A DNA stretch of 64,000 nt from Nitrospira sp. (lineage in GTDB: Bacteria; Nitrospirota; Nitrospiria; Nitrospirales; Nitrospiraceae), in assembly GCA_037045225.1 (NCBI GenBank), contig JBAOHZ010000009.1, positions 3,458,001 through 3,522,000 of the forward strand, read 5' to 3'. The notes beneath the pieces were generated by a model, which did no database searches, was not told where the DNA came from, and saw only the letters and a program-made list of their open reading frames with translations. The position numbers and the translations under genes are program-made. The first letter of the stretch is position 1. Each line of letters opens with the position of its first letter. Positions 1-8,404 of the stretch are shown one piece after another.

Positions 1-9
1 GAAAACTCG

Positions 10-1062
10 ATGACGCTTCAGGAGGTGTTGGGACGAATTCAACCTGTGGATCAGGCGATTGCCGCGCGGACGCAATCCCGCCTCGACCGGTTGACGAAAC
101 CCTTGGGTAGCCTGGGGCGGCTGGAAGACACCGCGGTGCGGTATGCCACGATTACCGGCGAGGTGAAGCCGGCTGTGCCGCGCGGGGTCGTATTTACGTT
201 TGCGGCTGATCACGGCGTAGCGACTGAAGGTGTGAGCGCCTACCCGCGTGAAGTCACGCCGCAAATGGTGCTGAACTTCCTGCGTGGCGGCGCCGGGGTG
301 AATGTGCTCGCGCGTCACGCCGGAGTCGAGGTGCGGGTGGTGGATATCGGCGTGGCGTATGACTTCGGTTCGGTGCCGGGGCTCATTCACAAGAAGGTGA
401 TGCCGGGTACGAACAATCTGCTGGTAGAGTCGGCCATGAGTCGTGACCAGGCCGTGCAAGCGGTGGAGGTCGGGATCGGGTTGGCCATGGAATCCGGGCG
501 TGAAGGAGTCGGCCTGATCGGGACCGGCGAAATGGGCATCGGCAACACGACGCCGAGCGCAGCGATTACCTCGGTGATGACCGGCGTGGTGGTTGCTGAG
601 GTGACGGGTCGAGGGACCGGCATCGACGCAGCGGGCCATGCCCGAAAAGTCGCCGTGATTGAGCAGGCGCTCGATCGGCATCGTCCGAACCGAGCCGATG
701 CCATCGATGTGCTCGCGAAGGTGGGCGGCCTCGAAATAGCCGGCCTGGCCGGGCTGATCCTGGGGGCGTCAGCCGCACGGGTGCCTGTGGTGTTGGATGG
801 GTTTATTGCCGGTGCTGCGGCGTTGATTGCGATGGGGTTGCAGCCGCTCTGTCGTGACTACCTGATTGCGTCGCATCGTTCGGTGGAACGAGGGCATCAG
901 GCGATCCTTGACCATCTGGGGCTGAAGCCGTTGCTCGATCTCGACCTGCGGTTAGGCGAAGGGACTGGCGCCTGCCTGGGTATGAGCCTGGTGCAGGCCT
1001 CAATTAAGATTCTCACCGAGATGGCGACGTTCGAAGAAGCCGGGGTGTCGCAACGTGACTGA
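10..1062 (+). CDS. cobT: Nicotinate-nucleotide--dimethylbenzimidazole phosphoribosyltransferase
   Basis: CobT transfers phosphoribose from nicotinate mononucleotide to 5,6-dimethylbenzimidazole, giving alpha-ribazole phosphate for the lower ligand of cobalamin. The 350-residue product has the usual family length. It shows the conserved GTGEMGIGNTTPSAA stretch near residue 180 and the C-terminal RLGEGTGAC segment that carries the catalytic glutamate of the family. The ATG lies only nine bases into the window, so the upstream leader and any B12 riboswitch are out of view. The 3' end overlaps cobS by eight bases, which indicates translational coupling. The cytoplasmic enzyme works directly before CobS in nucleotide loop assembly. 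Confidence 0.95.
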   Translation: MTLQEVLGRIQPVDQAIAARTQSRLDRLTKPLGSLGRLEDTAVRYATITGEVKPAVPRGVVFTFAADHGVATEGVSAYPREVTPQMVLNFLRGGAGVNVLARHAGVEVRVVDIGVAYDFGSVPGLIHKKVMPGTNNLLVESAMSRDQAVQAVEVGIGLAMESGREGVGLIGTGEMGIGNTTPSAAITSVMTGVVVAEVTGRGTGIDAAGHARKVAVIEQALDRHRPNRADAIDVLAKVGGLEIAGLAGLILGASAARVPVVLDGFIAGAAALIAMGLQPLCRDYLIASHRSVERGHQAILDHLGLKPLLDLDLRLGEGTGACLGMSLVQASIKILTEMATFEEAGVSQRD

Positions 1063-1828
1063 GATTGTCGCCATGACGAGACCCTTTGTCTTTGCCTGGC
1101 ATTTTCTCACCGCGATTCCGATCAGTCGGCGCCACCATGAGCCGTCGTCTGCCGAGTTGGCGACGTCGATGGCCTGGTACTCCACGGTCGGGCTTCTGAT
1201 CGGCGGATTACTCGCGACAGCAGACTTCGGCTTGAGCCTGTTGCTGACGGCTGAGGTGGTGAATGTCCTGCTGATCGTCCTGCTGGTGCTCATGACGCGC
1301 GGACTGCATCAAGACGGCCTGGCAGACACCATCGATGGGTTGGCCGGCGGGCGCACGGCGGCCGATCGGCTGCGCATCATGCGTGATCCGAGCGTCGGGG
1401 CATTGGGCGCGACCGGTCTTTTCCTCTCTCTGCTGTTGCGTTATGCCGGGTTGCTTGCCCTACCTCAACCGGTTCGCCTTCCCGTGTTGCTCTGTATGCC
1501 GGCATTGGGGCGTTGGGCAATGGTCTCAGTCGCCTGGGGTTCTCCCTATGCCAGGAGCGAAGGGGGGTTGGCCGCGGCGTTTCTGACTCATCTGTCCTGG
1601 CAGCATGTCTTGCTCTCGAGTCTTGTGTTGGTCTGCGCGCTGACGGCTGGATTAGGGGTGATGGCGGCGGTTGCGACGATGGGGATGGGAGCACTCGTGG
1701 TGATGATTGTGCGGCGGGGTTGTCGAGTATGGTTCGGTGGAGTGACGGGAGACTTGCTCGGCGCCACGAATGAATTGGTCGAACTGCTGTTCCTGGTCAT
1801 GATCCCGCTGCTGGTGATGGCGCGATGA
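1055..1828 (+). CDS. cobS: Adenosylcobinamide-GDP ribazoletransferase
   Basis: CobS joins adenosylcobinamide-GDP to alpha-ribazole (or its phosphate) at the membrane, the final assembly step of cobalamin. The product is 257 residues and strongly hydrophobic, with several predicted membrane helices. It carries the family motif DGLADTIDGLAGG near residues 90-102, followed by RDPSVGALG. Translation may start at GTG 1055 inside cobT or at the in-frame ATG at 1073; the GTG is kept because it gives the overlapped arrangement seen through the rest of the operon. The stop codon overlaps the ATG of cbiB (ATGA). Confidence 0.93.
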   Translation: MTEIVAMTRPFVFAWHFLTAIPISRRHHEPSSAELATSMAWYSTVGLLIGGLLATADFGLSLLLTAEVVNVLLIVLLVLMTRGLHQDGLADTIDGLAGGRTAADRLRIMRDPSVGALGATGLFLSLLLRYAGLLALPQPVRLPVLLCMPALGRWAMVSVAWGSPYARSEGGLAAAFLTHLSWQHVLLSSLVLVCALTAGLGVMAAVATMGMGALVVMIVRRGCRVWFGGVTGDLLGATNELVELLFLVMIPLLVMAR

Positions 1829-2781
1829 CCGGTGGTGAGTTGGTGCTGGCAGCGGTATTGGATGTCGTCGCGGGAGATCCCCGTTGGATGCCTCATCCTG
1901 TGCGGGGCATGGGCGTGGTTATTTCCTGGTTCGATAATCAGGTCAGAACCGTCTGCCGCAGTGATCAATCTTTGCAAATCGCCGGGGCCTGTCTCGCACT
2001 GGGGTTACCGGTGGCGATCTATGCGGCGGCCACGTGTCTGATTGCGCAGGCGGCCATGGTGTCACCGCTACTTGGACAACTGGTCAGTATCGGCTTGGCG
2101 TATACCACACTGGCGGGTCGGGATCTCTTCGATCATGTCCAGGCGGTCAGCCGTCAGTTGCAGCAGGGAAACCTGGCCGGAGCGCGCGAGGCCGTGGCCA
2201 GGATTGTCGGCCGGGACAGCGCGACGTTGACGGAACCTGAAGTCGTCCGCGCCACCGTGGAGACCATCGCCGAGAGCACTGCCGATGGCATTATTGCGCC
2301 GCTGGTGTATCTCTCCCTCGGCGGCGCGCCGCTCGCCCTGGCCTACAAGGCGGTGAATACGCTGGACTCGATGGTGGGACATCACGATGAGCGGTATGAG
2401 CATTTTGGCTGGGCGTCTGCCAGATTAGACGATGTGATGAATTGGGTGCCGGCCAGATTGACGGGCGGTTTCATCGCACTGGCTTCTGGTTTGGCGACCG
2501 CCGAGTGGCATCGTGTTCACGACAGTTGGTCCATCCTGGATCGGGACGGCGGCAAACATCTCAGTCCGAACAGCGGCATACCGGAAGCGGCCATGGCCGG
2601 CGCCTTGGGCGTGCAACTCGGCGGGCTGAACTACTATGACGGCGTGGCTCACGACGGCGAATTGATCGGTGATGACACCACGGCACTGACAATCGCTCAC
2701 GTTGACCAGGCTACGCGCATCATGGTGGTCGCGGCCGGACTCGGTCTGTTCTTTGCGCTGCTCTCCTTGTGGGTATCATGA
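1825..2781 (+). CDS. cbiB: Adenosylcobinamide-phosphate synthase (CbiB/CobD family)
   Basis: CbiB attaches aminopropanol phosphate (or a related amine) to adenosylcobyric acid, making adenosylcobinamide phosphate. The 318-residue integral membrane protein has the N-terminal LDVVAGDPRWMPHPVRGMG signature, the central REAVARIVGRDSATLTEPEV stretch and the YKAVNTLDSMVGH segment typical of the family. Length is normal. The ATGA overlap with cobS and the matching overlap with the next gene place it inside one co-translated operon. Its amine substrate should come from the product of the gene directly downstream. Confidence 0.94.
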   Translation: MTGGELVLAAVLDVVAGDPRWMPHPVRGMGVVISWFDNQVRTVCRSDQSLQIAGACLALGLPVAIYAAATCLIAQAAMVSPLLGQLVSIGLAYTTLAGRDLFDHVQAVSRQLQQGNLAGAREAVARIVGRDSATLTEPEVVRATVETIAESTADGIIAPLVYLSLGGAPLALAYKAVNTLDSMVGHHDERYEHFGWASARLDDVMNWVPARLTGGFIALASGLATAEWHRVHDSWSILDRDGGKHLSPNSGIPEAAMAGALGVQLGGLNYYDGVAHDGELIGDDTTALTIAHVDQATRIMVVAAGLGLFFALLSLWVS

Positions 2782-3887
2782 CGCGCATCGGTCATGGCGG
2801 GAATGTGTATGCGGCAGCCCGTGAGTTACGGCGAGATCTCCATCGACTGCTGGATTTTAGCGCCAGCATCAATCCCTTGGGGCCGTCTCCCGCCGCAGTG
2901 CGGATCCTGCGAGCAGCAGAAGCGTTACTCGCTCATTATCCAGACCCGGCCTGTTGGGAACTACGGCAAGGACTTGCTGGATATTGGCATCGTCCGGATG
3001 AGCAGTTTCTGATCGGCAACGGGTCGACCGAGTTGATCCATCTCCTTCCTAGGGCGCTGGAGATCCGGCATCTGTTGCTGATTGGCCCGACCTTCTCCGA
3101 ATATGCCGAGGCGATGACAGGTTCCGGGGGACAGGTCACCATGCTGATGGCGGAGAGAGCCGACGGGTATCGTCCTCCACTGGAACTGGTTCTCACGGCG
3201 TTGCGGACGCGTCGGCTGCCTGCGGGCGGTGTCGATCCCATTGATGCGGTGCTCCTCTGTAATCCCAATAGTCCCACCGGTCAGGCCTGCGAAGCTGCTG
3301 CTGTCAGGAGGCTTGCACGTCTGGCTGCTCGCCAGGGGCTGTGGTGTATCGTGGACGAAACCTTCGCCGAATATGCGAATCATGCGTCGATCTTGCCGGA
3401 GCCGCTTCCTGCACGGACCATCGTGTTGCGAAGCTTTACCAAGTTTTATGGATTGCCGGGACTCCGTGTGGGATATGCGGTGGCCAAGCCGCGCGTGATT
3501 GCACGCATGGCGGGGCAACAGCCGCCCTGGTCGGTGAACATGTTGGCGCAGCGAACCGCGCTCGCCGCCTTGCAGGATGTGCGTCACACCGAGAGAAGCC
3601 TTCGATTCATGGAACGGGAGCGAGCCCGTTTTCAGAAGGCATTGTCCGAGTTGCCCGGGTGCACGGTCGTTCCTTCCGCCGCCAATTTTCTGCTGATGGA
3701 ATTGCCGGTCGGGAGAAAAACGGTGGCGGTGGTATCTGCGCTTCGCCGGCAGGGACTCCTGATTCGGGATTGTTCGCAGGTGCCTGGATTGAATGGTCGT
3801 TCGGTGCGCGTCGCGGTTCGCTCGCGGGCCGACAATGATCGCCTCCTGCGGGCCCTGTCGGCTCTGCTTCGCAAGGGTGGCGCATGA
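2778..3887 (+). CDS. cobD: Threonine-phosphate decarboxylase-like PLP enzyme
   Basis: This is a fold-type I PLP enzyme of the HisC/CobD group, about 369 residues. By context it makes (R)-1-amino-2-propanol phosphate from L-threonine phosphate, the side chain used by CbiB. Visible motifs are DFSASINPLGPSP near the N-terminus, NPNSPTG in the cofactor-binding region, and RSFTKFYGLPGLRVGYAV, whose lysine should bind PLP. A GTG at 2769 is also in frame. ATG 2778 is preferred because it forms the same ATGA overlap with the upstream stop as its neighbours. A histidinol-phosphate aminotransferase role cannot be excluded from motifs alone, but the operon argues against it. Confidence 0.88.
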   Translation: MTRIGHGGNVYAAARELRRDLHRLLDFSASINPLGPSPAAVRILRAAEALLAHYPDPACWELRQGLAGYWHRPDEQFLIGNGSTELIHLLPRALEIRHLLLIGPTFSEYAEAMTGSGGQVTMLMAERADGYRPPLELVLTALRTRRLPAGGVDPIDAVLLCNPNSPTGQACEAAAVRRLARLAARQGLWCIVDETFAEYANHASILPEPLPARTIVLRSFTKFYGLPGLRVGYAVAKPRVIARMAGQQPPWSVNMLAQRTALAALQDVRHTERSLRFMERERARFQKALSELPGCTVVPSAANFLLMELPVGRKTVAVVSALRRQGLLIRDCSQVPGLNGRSVRVAVRSRADNDRLLRALSALLRKGGA

Positions 3888-4615
3888 CGATGATGCGCCC
3901 GAAGGGTTTCACCACGCACTATCGAATTGCTCAAGACACGCTCATTGTCGATCTCGGGACTCGTAGGCGGGTGCTGTCGTCTGCTCCGAGAGGGGGTGGG
4001 CTTCGAACCACGCGCTACATTATGAATCATCAGGTGCCGGCCAATCCTCCGCTGCAAGGATCTCATTCGAAGTGGGAACATCCTGCACGGTACCTCAAAC
4101 GAATCGCGTTAGGCCTGGGCGTAGATCCGGATTGTGTCGGGCTGATGACAGCGGTTCCCATGAAGCAGGTTGTGACCTGCCGTGATGAACAGGATGGAAT
4201 CTGGGTCGAGTGTTTTGCCACGGTTGGTGTGACAAACGCGGTGCGGGCAGGTGAGGTGCCGGTGCGGGAAGAGGGGGACTGCACAGTCAACCGAGCGGGG
4301 ACGATCAATCTCATGGTGGCAACGAATGCCTGTCTCGCCGCGTCGGCCATGGTGTGTGCCGTGCAGGTAGTGACGGAGAGTAAGACCGGAGTGTTGCGTG
4401 ACCATGCCGTGCCCAGCTGGACCGGTCGTCCCGGTGCGACCGGCACGGGGACGGATGCGGTGGTTGTCGCCTGTGCCTTGCGAGGGGACGGCCCCCGGTC
4501 GGATTATGCCGGAACTCATACCATGATCGGATCCTTGATCGGAAAGGTCGTCGCCGACTGCCTTACGCAAGGGTTGGCGCGCGCGACAGCGTGGGCGGCG
4601 ACACATCGCGGCTAA
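3884..4615 (+). CDS. cbiZ: Adenosylcobinamide amidohydrolase
   Basis: CbiZ cleaves the aminopropanol side chain from adenosylcobinamide to give adenosylcobyric acid. This lets a cell remodel imported cobinamides and re-enter the pathway at CbiB. The 243-residue protein shows the family hallmarks SSAPRGGGL followed by TTRYIMNHQVP, a central GTGTDAVVVAC stretch and YAGTHTMIGSLIGK near the C-terminus. It overlaps the upstream gene by four bases and is 16 bases ahead of cobQ. Its place between cbiB/cobD and cobQ makes sense, since its product is the shared substrate and product of those enzymes. Confidence 0.88.
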   Translation: MTMMRPKGFTTHYRIAQDTLIVDLGTRRRVLSSAPRGGGLRTTRYIMNHQVPANPPLQGSHSKWEHPARYLKRIALGLGVDPDCVGLMTAVPMKQVVTCRDEQDGIWVECFATVGVTNAVRAGEVPVREEGDCTVNRAGTINLMVATNACLAASAMVCAVQVVTESKTGVLRDHAVPSWTGRPGATGTGTDAVVVACALRGDGPRSDYAGTHTMIGSLIGKVVADCLTQGLARATAWAATHRG

Positions 4616-4631
4616 ACGGTCGATAGGTTTT

Positions 4632-6203
4632 ATGTCCCAATCTCCACGTGCCACAGCCATTGCGATTTTGGGTACCGGCTCAGATGTCGGGAAAAGCATG
4701 ATCACGTCCGGGCTCTGCCGGTTATTGTCTCGTGCGGGTATCCGTGTCGCGCCCTTCAAGGCGCAGAATATGTCGCTGAACTCCTTTGTCACGCCGGCCG
4801 GCGGCGAGATCGGGCGCGCGCAGGCTCTGCAAGCCGAAGCCTGCGGGATTCCTCCCCATGTGGATATGAATCCCATTCTGCTGAAGCCGGAATCCGATTC
4901 CCGGTCTCAGATCATCGTGCAGGGGAAAGTATTTGCTACGAGGGAGGCCAGGGCCTATTTTGCGCGTGGTCGGGATTCCGAATTGTTTCAGGCGGTGGAA
5001 CGCAGTTATCACCGCCTCGCCTCGCAGTATGAGGTCATGGTCATCGAAGGAGCCGGCAGCGCCGCGGAGGTAAATTTGCGGGATCGTGATCTGGTGAACT
5101 GGCCGGTCGTCGAGATGGCCGATGCGAAGGTGCTGTTGGTCGGGGATATCGATCGCGGCGGTGTGTTCGCGCAGATCATCGGTACGCTTGATCTCATCAC
5201 GCCGGAGGAGCGTGACCGGGTCTGCGGGATCGTCATCAATAAGTTCCGGGGAGACGCGGCGCTGTTTGCCGACGGCGTTCGTTTTCTGACGGAGCGGACT
5301 GGCATTCCTGTCCTGGGCGTCTTGCCGTTCCTCCGCGACCTGGCACTCGATCAGGAAGACAGTCTCGATGTCGATCGCCAACGGCAGGTCGCGTTTCAGC
5401 CGGATCGTATCAACATTGCGGTCGTGCTCCTGCCCCACATGAGCAACTTCACCGACTTCAACGCGTTGGCTGACGAACCGGATGTGTCGCTGCGATACGT
5501 ATCTGCTCCAGAAGCTGCCGTAGGCGCTGATGTGATTGTGCTCCCCGGTTCCAAGACCACGTTGGCGGATCTGGCCTATCTACGTAGCAAAGGATTTGAA
5601 GCCTTGCTGCGTGTGCATGTTCAGCGTGGTGGAGAATTGGTCGGGGTCTGCGGCGGTTATCAAATGCTCGGGCGACAGATTGCCGATCCTGATGCGGTCG
5701 AATCAGGCGGGATCGGCGAGGGCTTTGGTTTTCTTCAGGTCACGACGGTCTTGATGCGGGAGAAAATTACGGAGCAGGTTGAGGGGCGTGCGATACATCT
5801 TGATGGATCAGCGACGGTACCGGTGCGCGGGTATTTCATTCACATGGGGCGGACGGATCGTCATGCACATCGACCGTGTTTTGAGGTTCAGGGAACAGTG
5901 AATAGTTTCGACGGACGCGCCGAGGCAACCGAACGGAAGCCTGTTTCTTTCGACGGCGCGGTGAGTGACGACGGGTTGGTGTGGGGCACCTATATTCATG
6001 GGCTGTTCGACGAGCCCCTCTGCCGTCGCACGTGGCTGAACCGATTACGCACGAGAAAGGGTCTTCCCGTTGCCGACCTTGCTGCTTCCCAACAGGTGAA
6101 TCAACAACGAGTGGATGCGCTGGATCGATGGGCCGACCACGTGCAACAACATCTTGATCTCACCTCGATCTGGGAACTCCTCCGTCACGGAAGAACCGCC
6201 TGA
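4632..6203 (+). CDS. cobQ: Cobyric acid synthase, glutamine-dependent
   Basis: CobQ (CbiP) amidates four carboxylates of adenosylcobyrinic a,c-diamide, using glutamine and ATP, to form adenosylcobyric acid. The 523-residue protein has an N-terminal dethiobiotin-synthetase-like ATPase domain with the loop GTGSDVGKSMI at residues 15-25, FKAQNMSLNSFVT, and VIEGAGSAAEVNLRDRD. A C-terminal class I-like glutamine amidotransferase domain follows, with the nucleophile in VGVCGGYQMLG and the histidine in YIHGLFDEP. It is the last gene of the visible cob operon, and a gap of about 390 bases follows it. Confidence 0.95.
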   Translation: MSQSPRATAIAILGTGSDVGKSMITSGLCRLLSRAGIRVAPFKAQNMSLNSFVTPAGGEIGRAQALQAEACGIPPHVDMNPILLKPESDSRSQIIVQGKVFATREARAYFARGRDSELFQAVERSYHRLASQYEVMVIEGAGSAAEVNLRDRDLVNWPVVEMADAKVLLVGDIDRGGVFAQIIGTLDLITPEERDRVCGIVINKFRGDAALFADGVRFLTERTGIPVLGVLPFLRDLALDQEDSLDVDRQRQVAFQPDRINIAVVLLPHMSNFTDFNALADEPDVSLRYVSAPEAAVGADVIVLPGSKTTLADLAYLRSKGFEALLRVHVQRGGELVGVCGGYQMLGRQIADPDAVESGGIGEGFGFLQVTTVLMREKITEQVEGRAIHLDGSATVPVRGYFIHMGRTDRHAHRPCFEVQGTVNSFDGRAEATERKPVSFDGAVSDDGLVWGTYIHGLFDEPLCRRTWLNRLRTRKGLPVADLAASQQVNQQRVDALDRWADHVQQHLDLTSIWELLRHGRTA

Positions 6204-6499
6204 TCTCTGGGCGCATCGTACCTGCGACCGTTTCCAAGCGACTTTGACGTTTCGTAGGAAAAGCGACGAAACTTTGGCACTCCCTCCAAATTCTTGAACA
6301 ACTAGTCGCCTAGGTCAGTCTCGCTGATCATAGTGCATATAGTTGCCCGTCCTTACATATTCATCCGCAAAATCGCCGAGTTCCTTGATCCGGCCAAGCT
6401 TCCCGCGAAGATCCTAACTAATTGTTTTGTTTGGCACCAATCGTGCACTGACCTCACCGGGGGCGCATAGGTTTCGCGCGACTCCATCGATTCATGAAA

Positions 6500-6527
6500 T
6501 TGTCAACGGAGAATTTTGCGCTATCTT
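6500..6527 (+). promoter_or_regulatory. Candidate sigma70-type promoter ahead of the DUF3365/Chp operon
   Basis: TTGTCA at 6500-6505 and TATCTT at 6522-6527 are separated by 16 bases, about 70 bases upstream of the strong ribosome site of the next gene. It is the best promoter-like pair in the 6204-6596 gap. That gap otherwise contains no open gene, no obvious terminator and no B12-riboswitch-like box that I could see. Confidence 0.35.
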
Positions 6528-6596
6528 TGGTGAGAGACAGACTCACTTAAGCGTGTGATTTGGTTAGGCGATTTGCGACCGGCGGGAGGAGGGGGC

Positions 6597-7328
6597 ATGG
6601 CGACTCATTTCTTCAACACAATTGCGGCGGCATTGACCATGGCTTGCATGGGCGTGGCTGTTCCGGCAGCGGCCAATACCGAGGTGGAAACAGCCGAGTT
6701 GCTCATTAAGTTATTGCAGGTGGGGCGCGGTGTGATTTCCGAGCATCAAGCCACGATCAATGACGCCAGCAAGGGCGACAAGGGCTTTACCGGCGACTTT
6801 TTGACGGCCCAGGTCGTCGAGCGATTTCGCAAGGCCACTAAGATCGACCTGAGTCGGCCCAGCACCGTGCCGCAAGCTCCGCTTTTTCTCGCCATGGTGG
6901 AATCCGAGAAGGAGGTCATCGATGAAGCCCAGCCGGTGATCAACAAGCAAGGCGTTGGTTTCAAAGGCATTATTCCTGCCGTGTTCGCCAGAAAGTCCGG
7001 TGAGCGCTTTTATCGAAAAACCGGGATCCGTATCAAGTTGACGGGTATCGACTATCGCTATCCCGGGAATCGTCCGGATGACTTCGAATCGGAAGTGCTG
7101 AGGATTTTTTCCGACACGCGCCACCCCAAGGGCCAGCCGTACAGCAAGGCTACGATGTTGGACGGCAAGCCGGTGCTCCGCATGATGGATCCGGAGTATG
7201 CCGCAAGCACGTGCCTGGGGTGTCATGGCAATCCCAAAGGGGAACGCGATATTACCGGCGCCAAGAAGGAAGGGTGGCATGAAGGCGATCTGGCCGGTGC
7301 GATCAGCATCGTGATTCCCATGCGGTAA
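6597..7328 (+). CDS. Exported DUF3365 (Tll0287-like) heme-binding sensor protein
   Basis: The 243-residue protein starts with a signal peptide (hydrophobic stretch 8-24, likely cleavage after PAAA) and has one c-type heme motif, CLGCH at residues 206-210, inside the conserved STCLGCHGNPKGERD segment. This arrangement is typical of DUF3365/Tll0287-like periplasmic domains, which are often sensory. A GTG 42 bases upstream is in frame, but the ATG at 6597 has a very strong GGGAGGAGGGGGC leader and gives a clean signal peptide. It lies at the head of the chemosensory operon with 67 bases to the next gene, so a sensory role feeding that pathway is inferred, not shown. Confidence 0.8.
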   Translation: MATHFFNTIAAALTMACMGVAVPAAANTEVETAELLIKLLQVGRGVISEHQATINDASKGDKGFTGDFLTAQVVERFRKATKIDLSRPSTVPQAPLFLAMVESEKEVIDEAQPVINKQGVGFKGIIPAVFARKSGERFYRKTGIRIKLTGIDYRYPGNRPDDFESEVLRIFSDTRHPKGQPYSKATMLDGKPVLRMMDPEYAASTCLGCHGNPKGERDITGAKKEGWHEGDLAGAISIVIPMR

Positions 7329-7395
7329 CCGGAGTGGTCGGATCAACAGGAAGTCATTCGCACACATTTAGCAGGTTTGAAGGGGGGATGTACTC

Positions 7396-7758
7396 ATGAG
7401 CAAGATCGTTGTTGTCGATGATTCGTACGCCGAGCTGCAGTTGATCGAAGGCTATCTCAAAGCGGCGAATCATACGGTCGTGTCGTATCCGAATTCCGAC
7501 AAACTCGAAGACAAGTTGGCGGTCGATAAGCCGGACCTGATCGTCTTGGATGTGGTGATGCCGGGGCGGAACGGCTTTCAAGCCTGCCGCGACTTGAAAA
7601 GCGATGACCGCTTCAAAGGGATTCCGATCGTGCTCTGCACCTCCAAGGGGCAGGAGAGCGACAAGTTTTGGGGCCAGCAACAGGGCGCTAACGGGTATGT
7701 GGTGAAGCCGTTCAAGGCCGAAGATTTGGTCGCCGCCGTCAAGCGGGCGCTGAACTAA
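7396..7758 (+). CDS. CheY-like response regulator, PilG/PilH type
   Basis: This is a stand-alone receiver domain of 120 residues. It shows the acidic pair D8/D9, phospho-acceptor D52 in VLDVVMPGRNGF, the conserved Thr in LCTS and Lys in VKPF. The WGQQQGANGYVVKPF segment resembles PilH and PilG of type IV pilus chemosensory systems more than flagellar CheY. The start has a good AGGGGGGA leader. Three bases separate its stop from the cheW-like gene, so the two are co-transcribed. It should be phosphorylated by the hybrid CheA encoded three genes downstream. Confidence 0.9.
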   Translation: MSKIVVVDDSYAELQLIEGYLKAANHTVVSYPNSDKLEDKLAVDKPDLIVLDVVMPGRNGFQACRDLKSDDRFKGIPIVLCTSKGQESDKFWGQQQGANGYVVKPFKAEDLVAAVKRALN

Positions 7759-7761
7759 TCT

Positions 7762-8307
7762 ATGGACAACGTTCCAACGATCTACCCTCAATCGTCAGCT
7801 TCATCCCCGGCTCACGGATCCTCCAGCTCATCGAGGTCTTCTGCCGCGAAGCTCGACGGTCCCTTGCGTATGTGCGTCTTGACGCTAGGCGGCGAACTGT
7901 TTGCCGTCGATCTCCGGCATGTGAGTGAAGTGTTTGAGGTGGAATCTGTGACCGTCGTGCCTGCTGCGCCGAGCCTGTTGACCGGCGTGACCAATCTCCG
8001 AGGTACGGTCATTACGCTGATTGATTTACGGGGAAGTCTTGGCCTGTCCGTGACGGAAACCGCACTGCCGTTTGCGGTGGTCATTCGCCAGGGTAGTCGT
8101 CAAATCGGTGTGCTCGTCGATCACGTTCCTGAGATCCACACCATCAGTCCCGAGCATCTGTTGCCGGCGATGCAAGCCGGACCGGCAGGGGCGCGCCCGT
8201 GCGTATCGGCCGTGCTTCGCCTGGACGAGCGGCTGGGAGGGGTGTTGGAGATCCCGCAGCTTTTTGCGCAGGTTGACGGAGGCAGCACGGCAGTTGCGAA
8301 CGCGTAA
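7762..8307 (+). CDS. CheW-like coupling protein (PilI type)
   Basis: A 181-residue protein with a Ser-rich N-terminal tail of about 35 residues and one CheW domain. Recognisable pieces are CVLTLGGELFAVDLRHVSEVFEV, LTGVTNLRGTVITLIDLR and GVLVDHVPEIHTISPEHLLP. CheW proteins bridge the chemoreceptor tip and the CheA P5 domain. Its place directly between the PilG/H-like regulator and the MCP copies the usual pilG-pilI-pilJ gene order, so it is the most likely coupling partner of the adjacent receptor. Confidence 0.9.
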   Translation: MDNVPTIYPQSSASSPAHGSSSSSRSSAAKLDGPLRMCVLTLGGELFAVDLRHVSEVFEVESVTVVPAAPSLLTGVTNLRGTVITLIDLRGSLGLSVTETALPFAVVIRQGSRQIGVLVDHVPEIHTISPEHLLPAMQAGPAGARPCVSAVLRLDERLGGVLEIPQLFAQVDGGSTAVANA

Positions 8308-8404
8308 CCCGTAGGAACTTGACACGACGTAGGCTTGTGACACCGCACACGTATGCGGCCGGCCACCGGATTTTGAGGGACAGCAGAACAAGGAGGAGCG
8401 CACC

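Noticed and set aside
6204..6596. Possible cobalamin riboswitch near the cob operon
   Set aside because: The gap is downstream of cobQ and no B12-box-like sequence was seen; the operon leader is outside the window.
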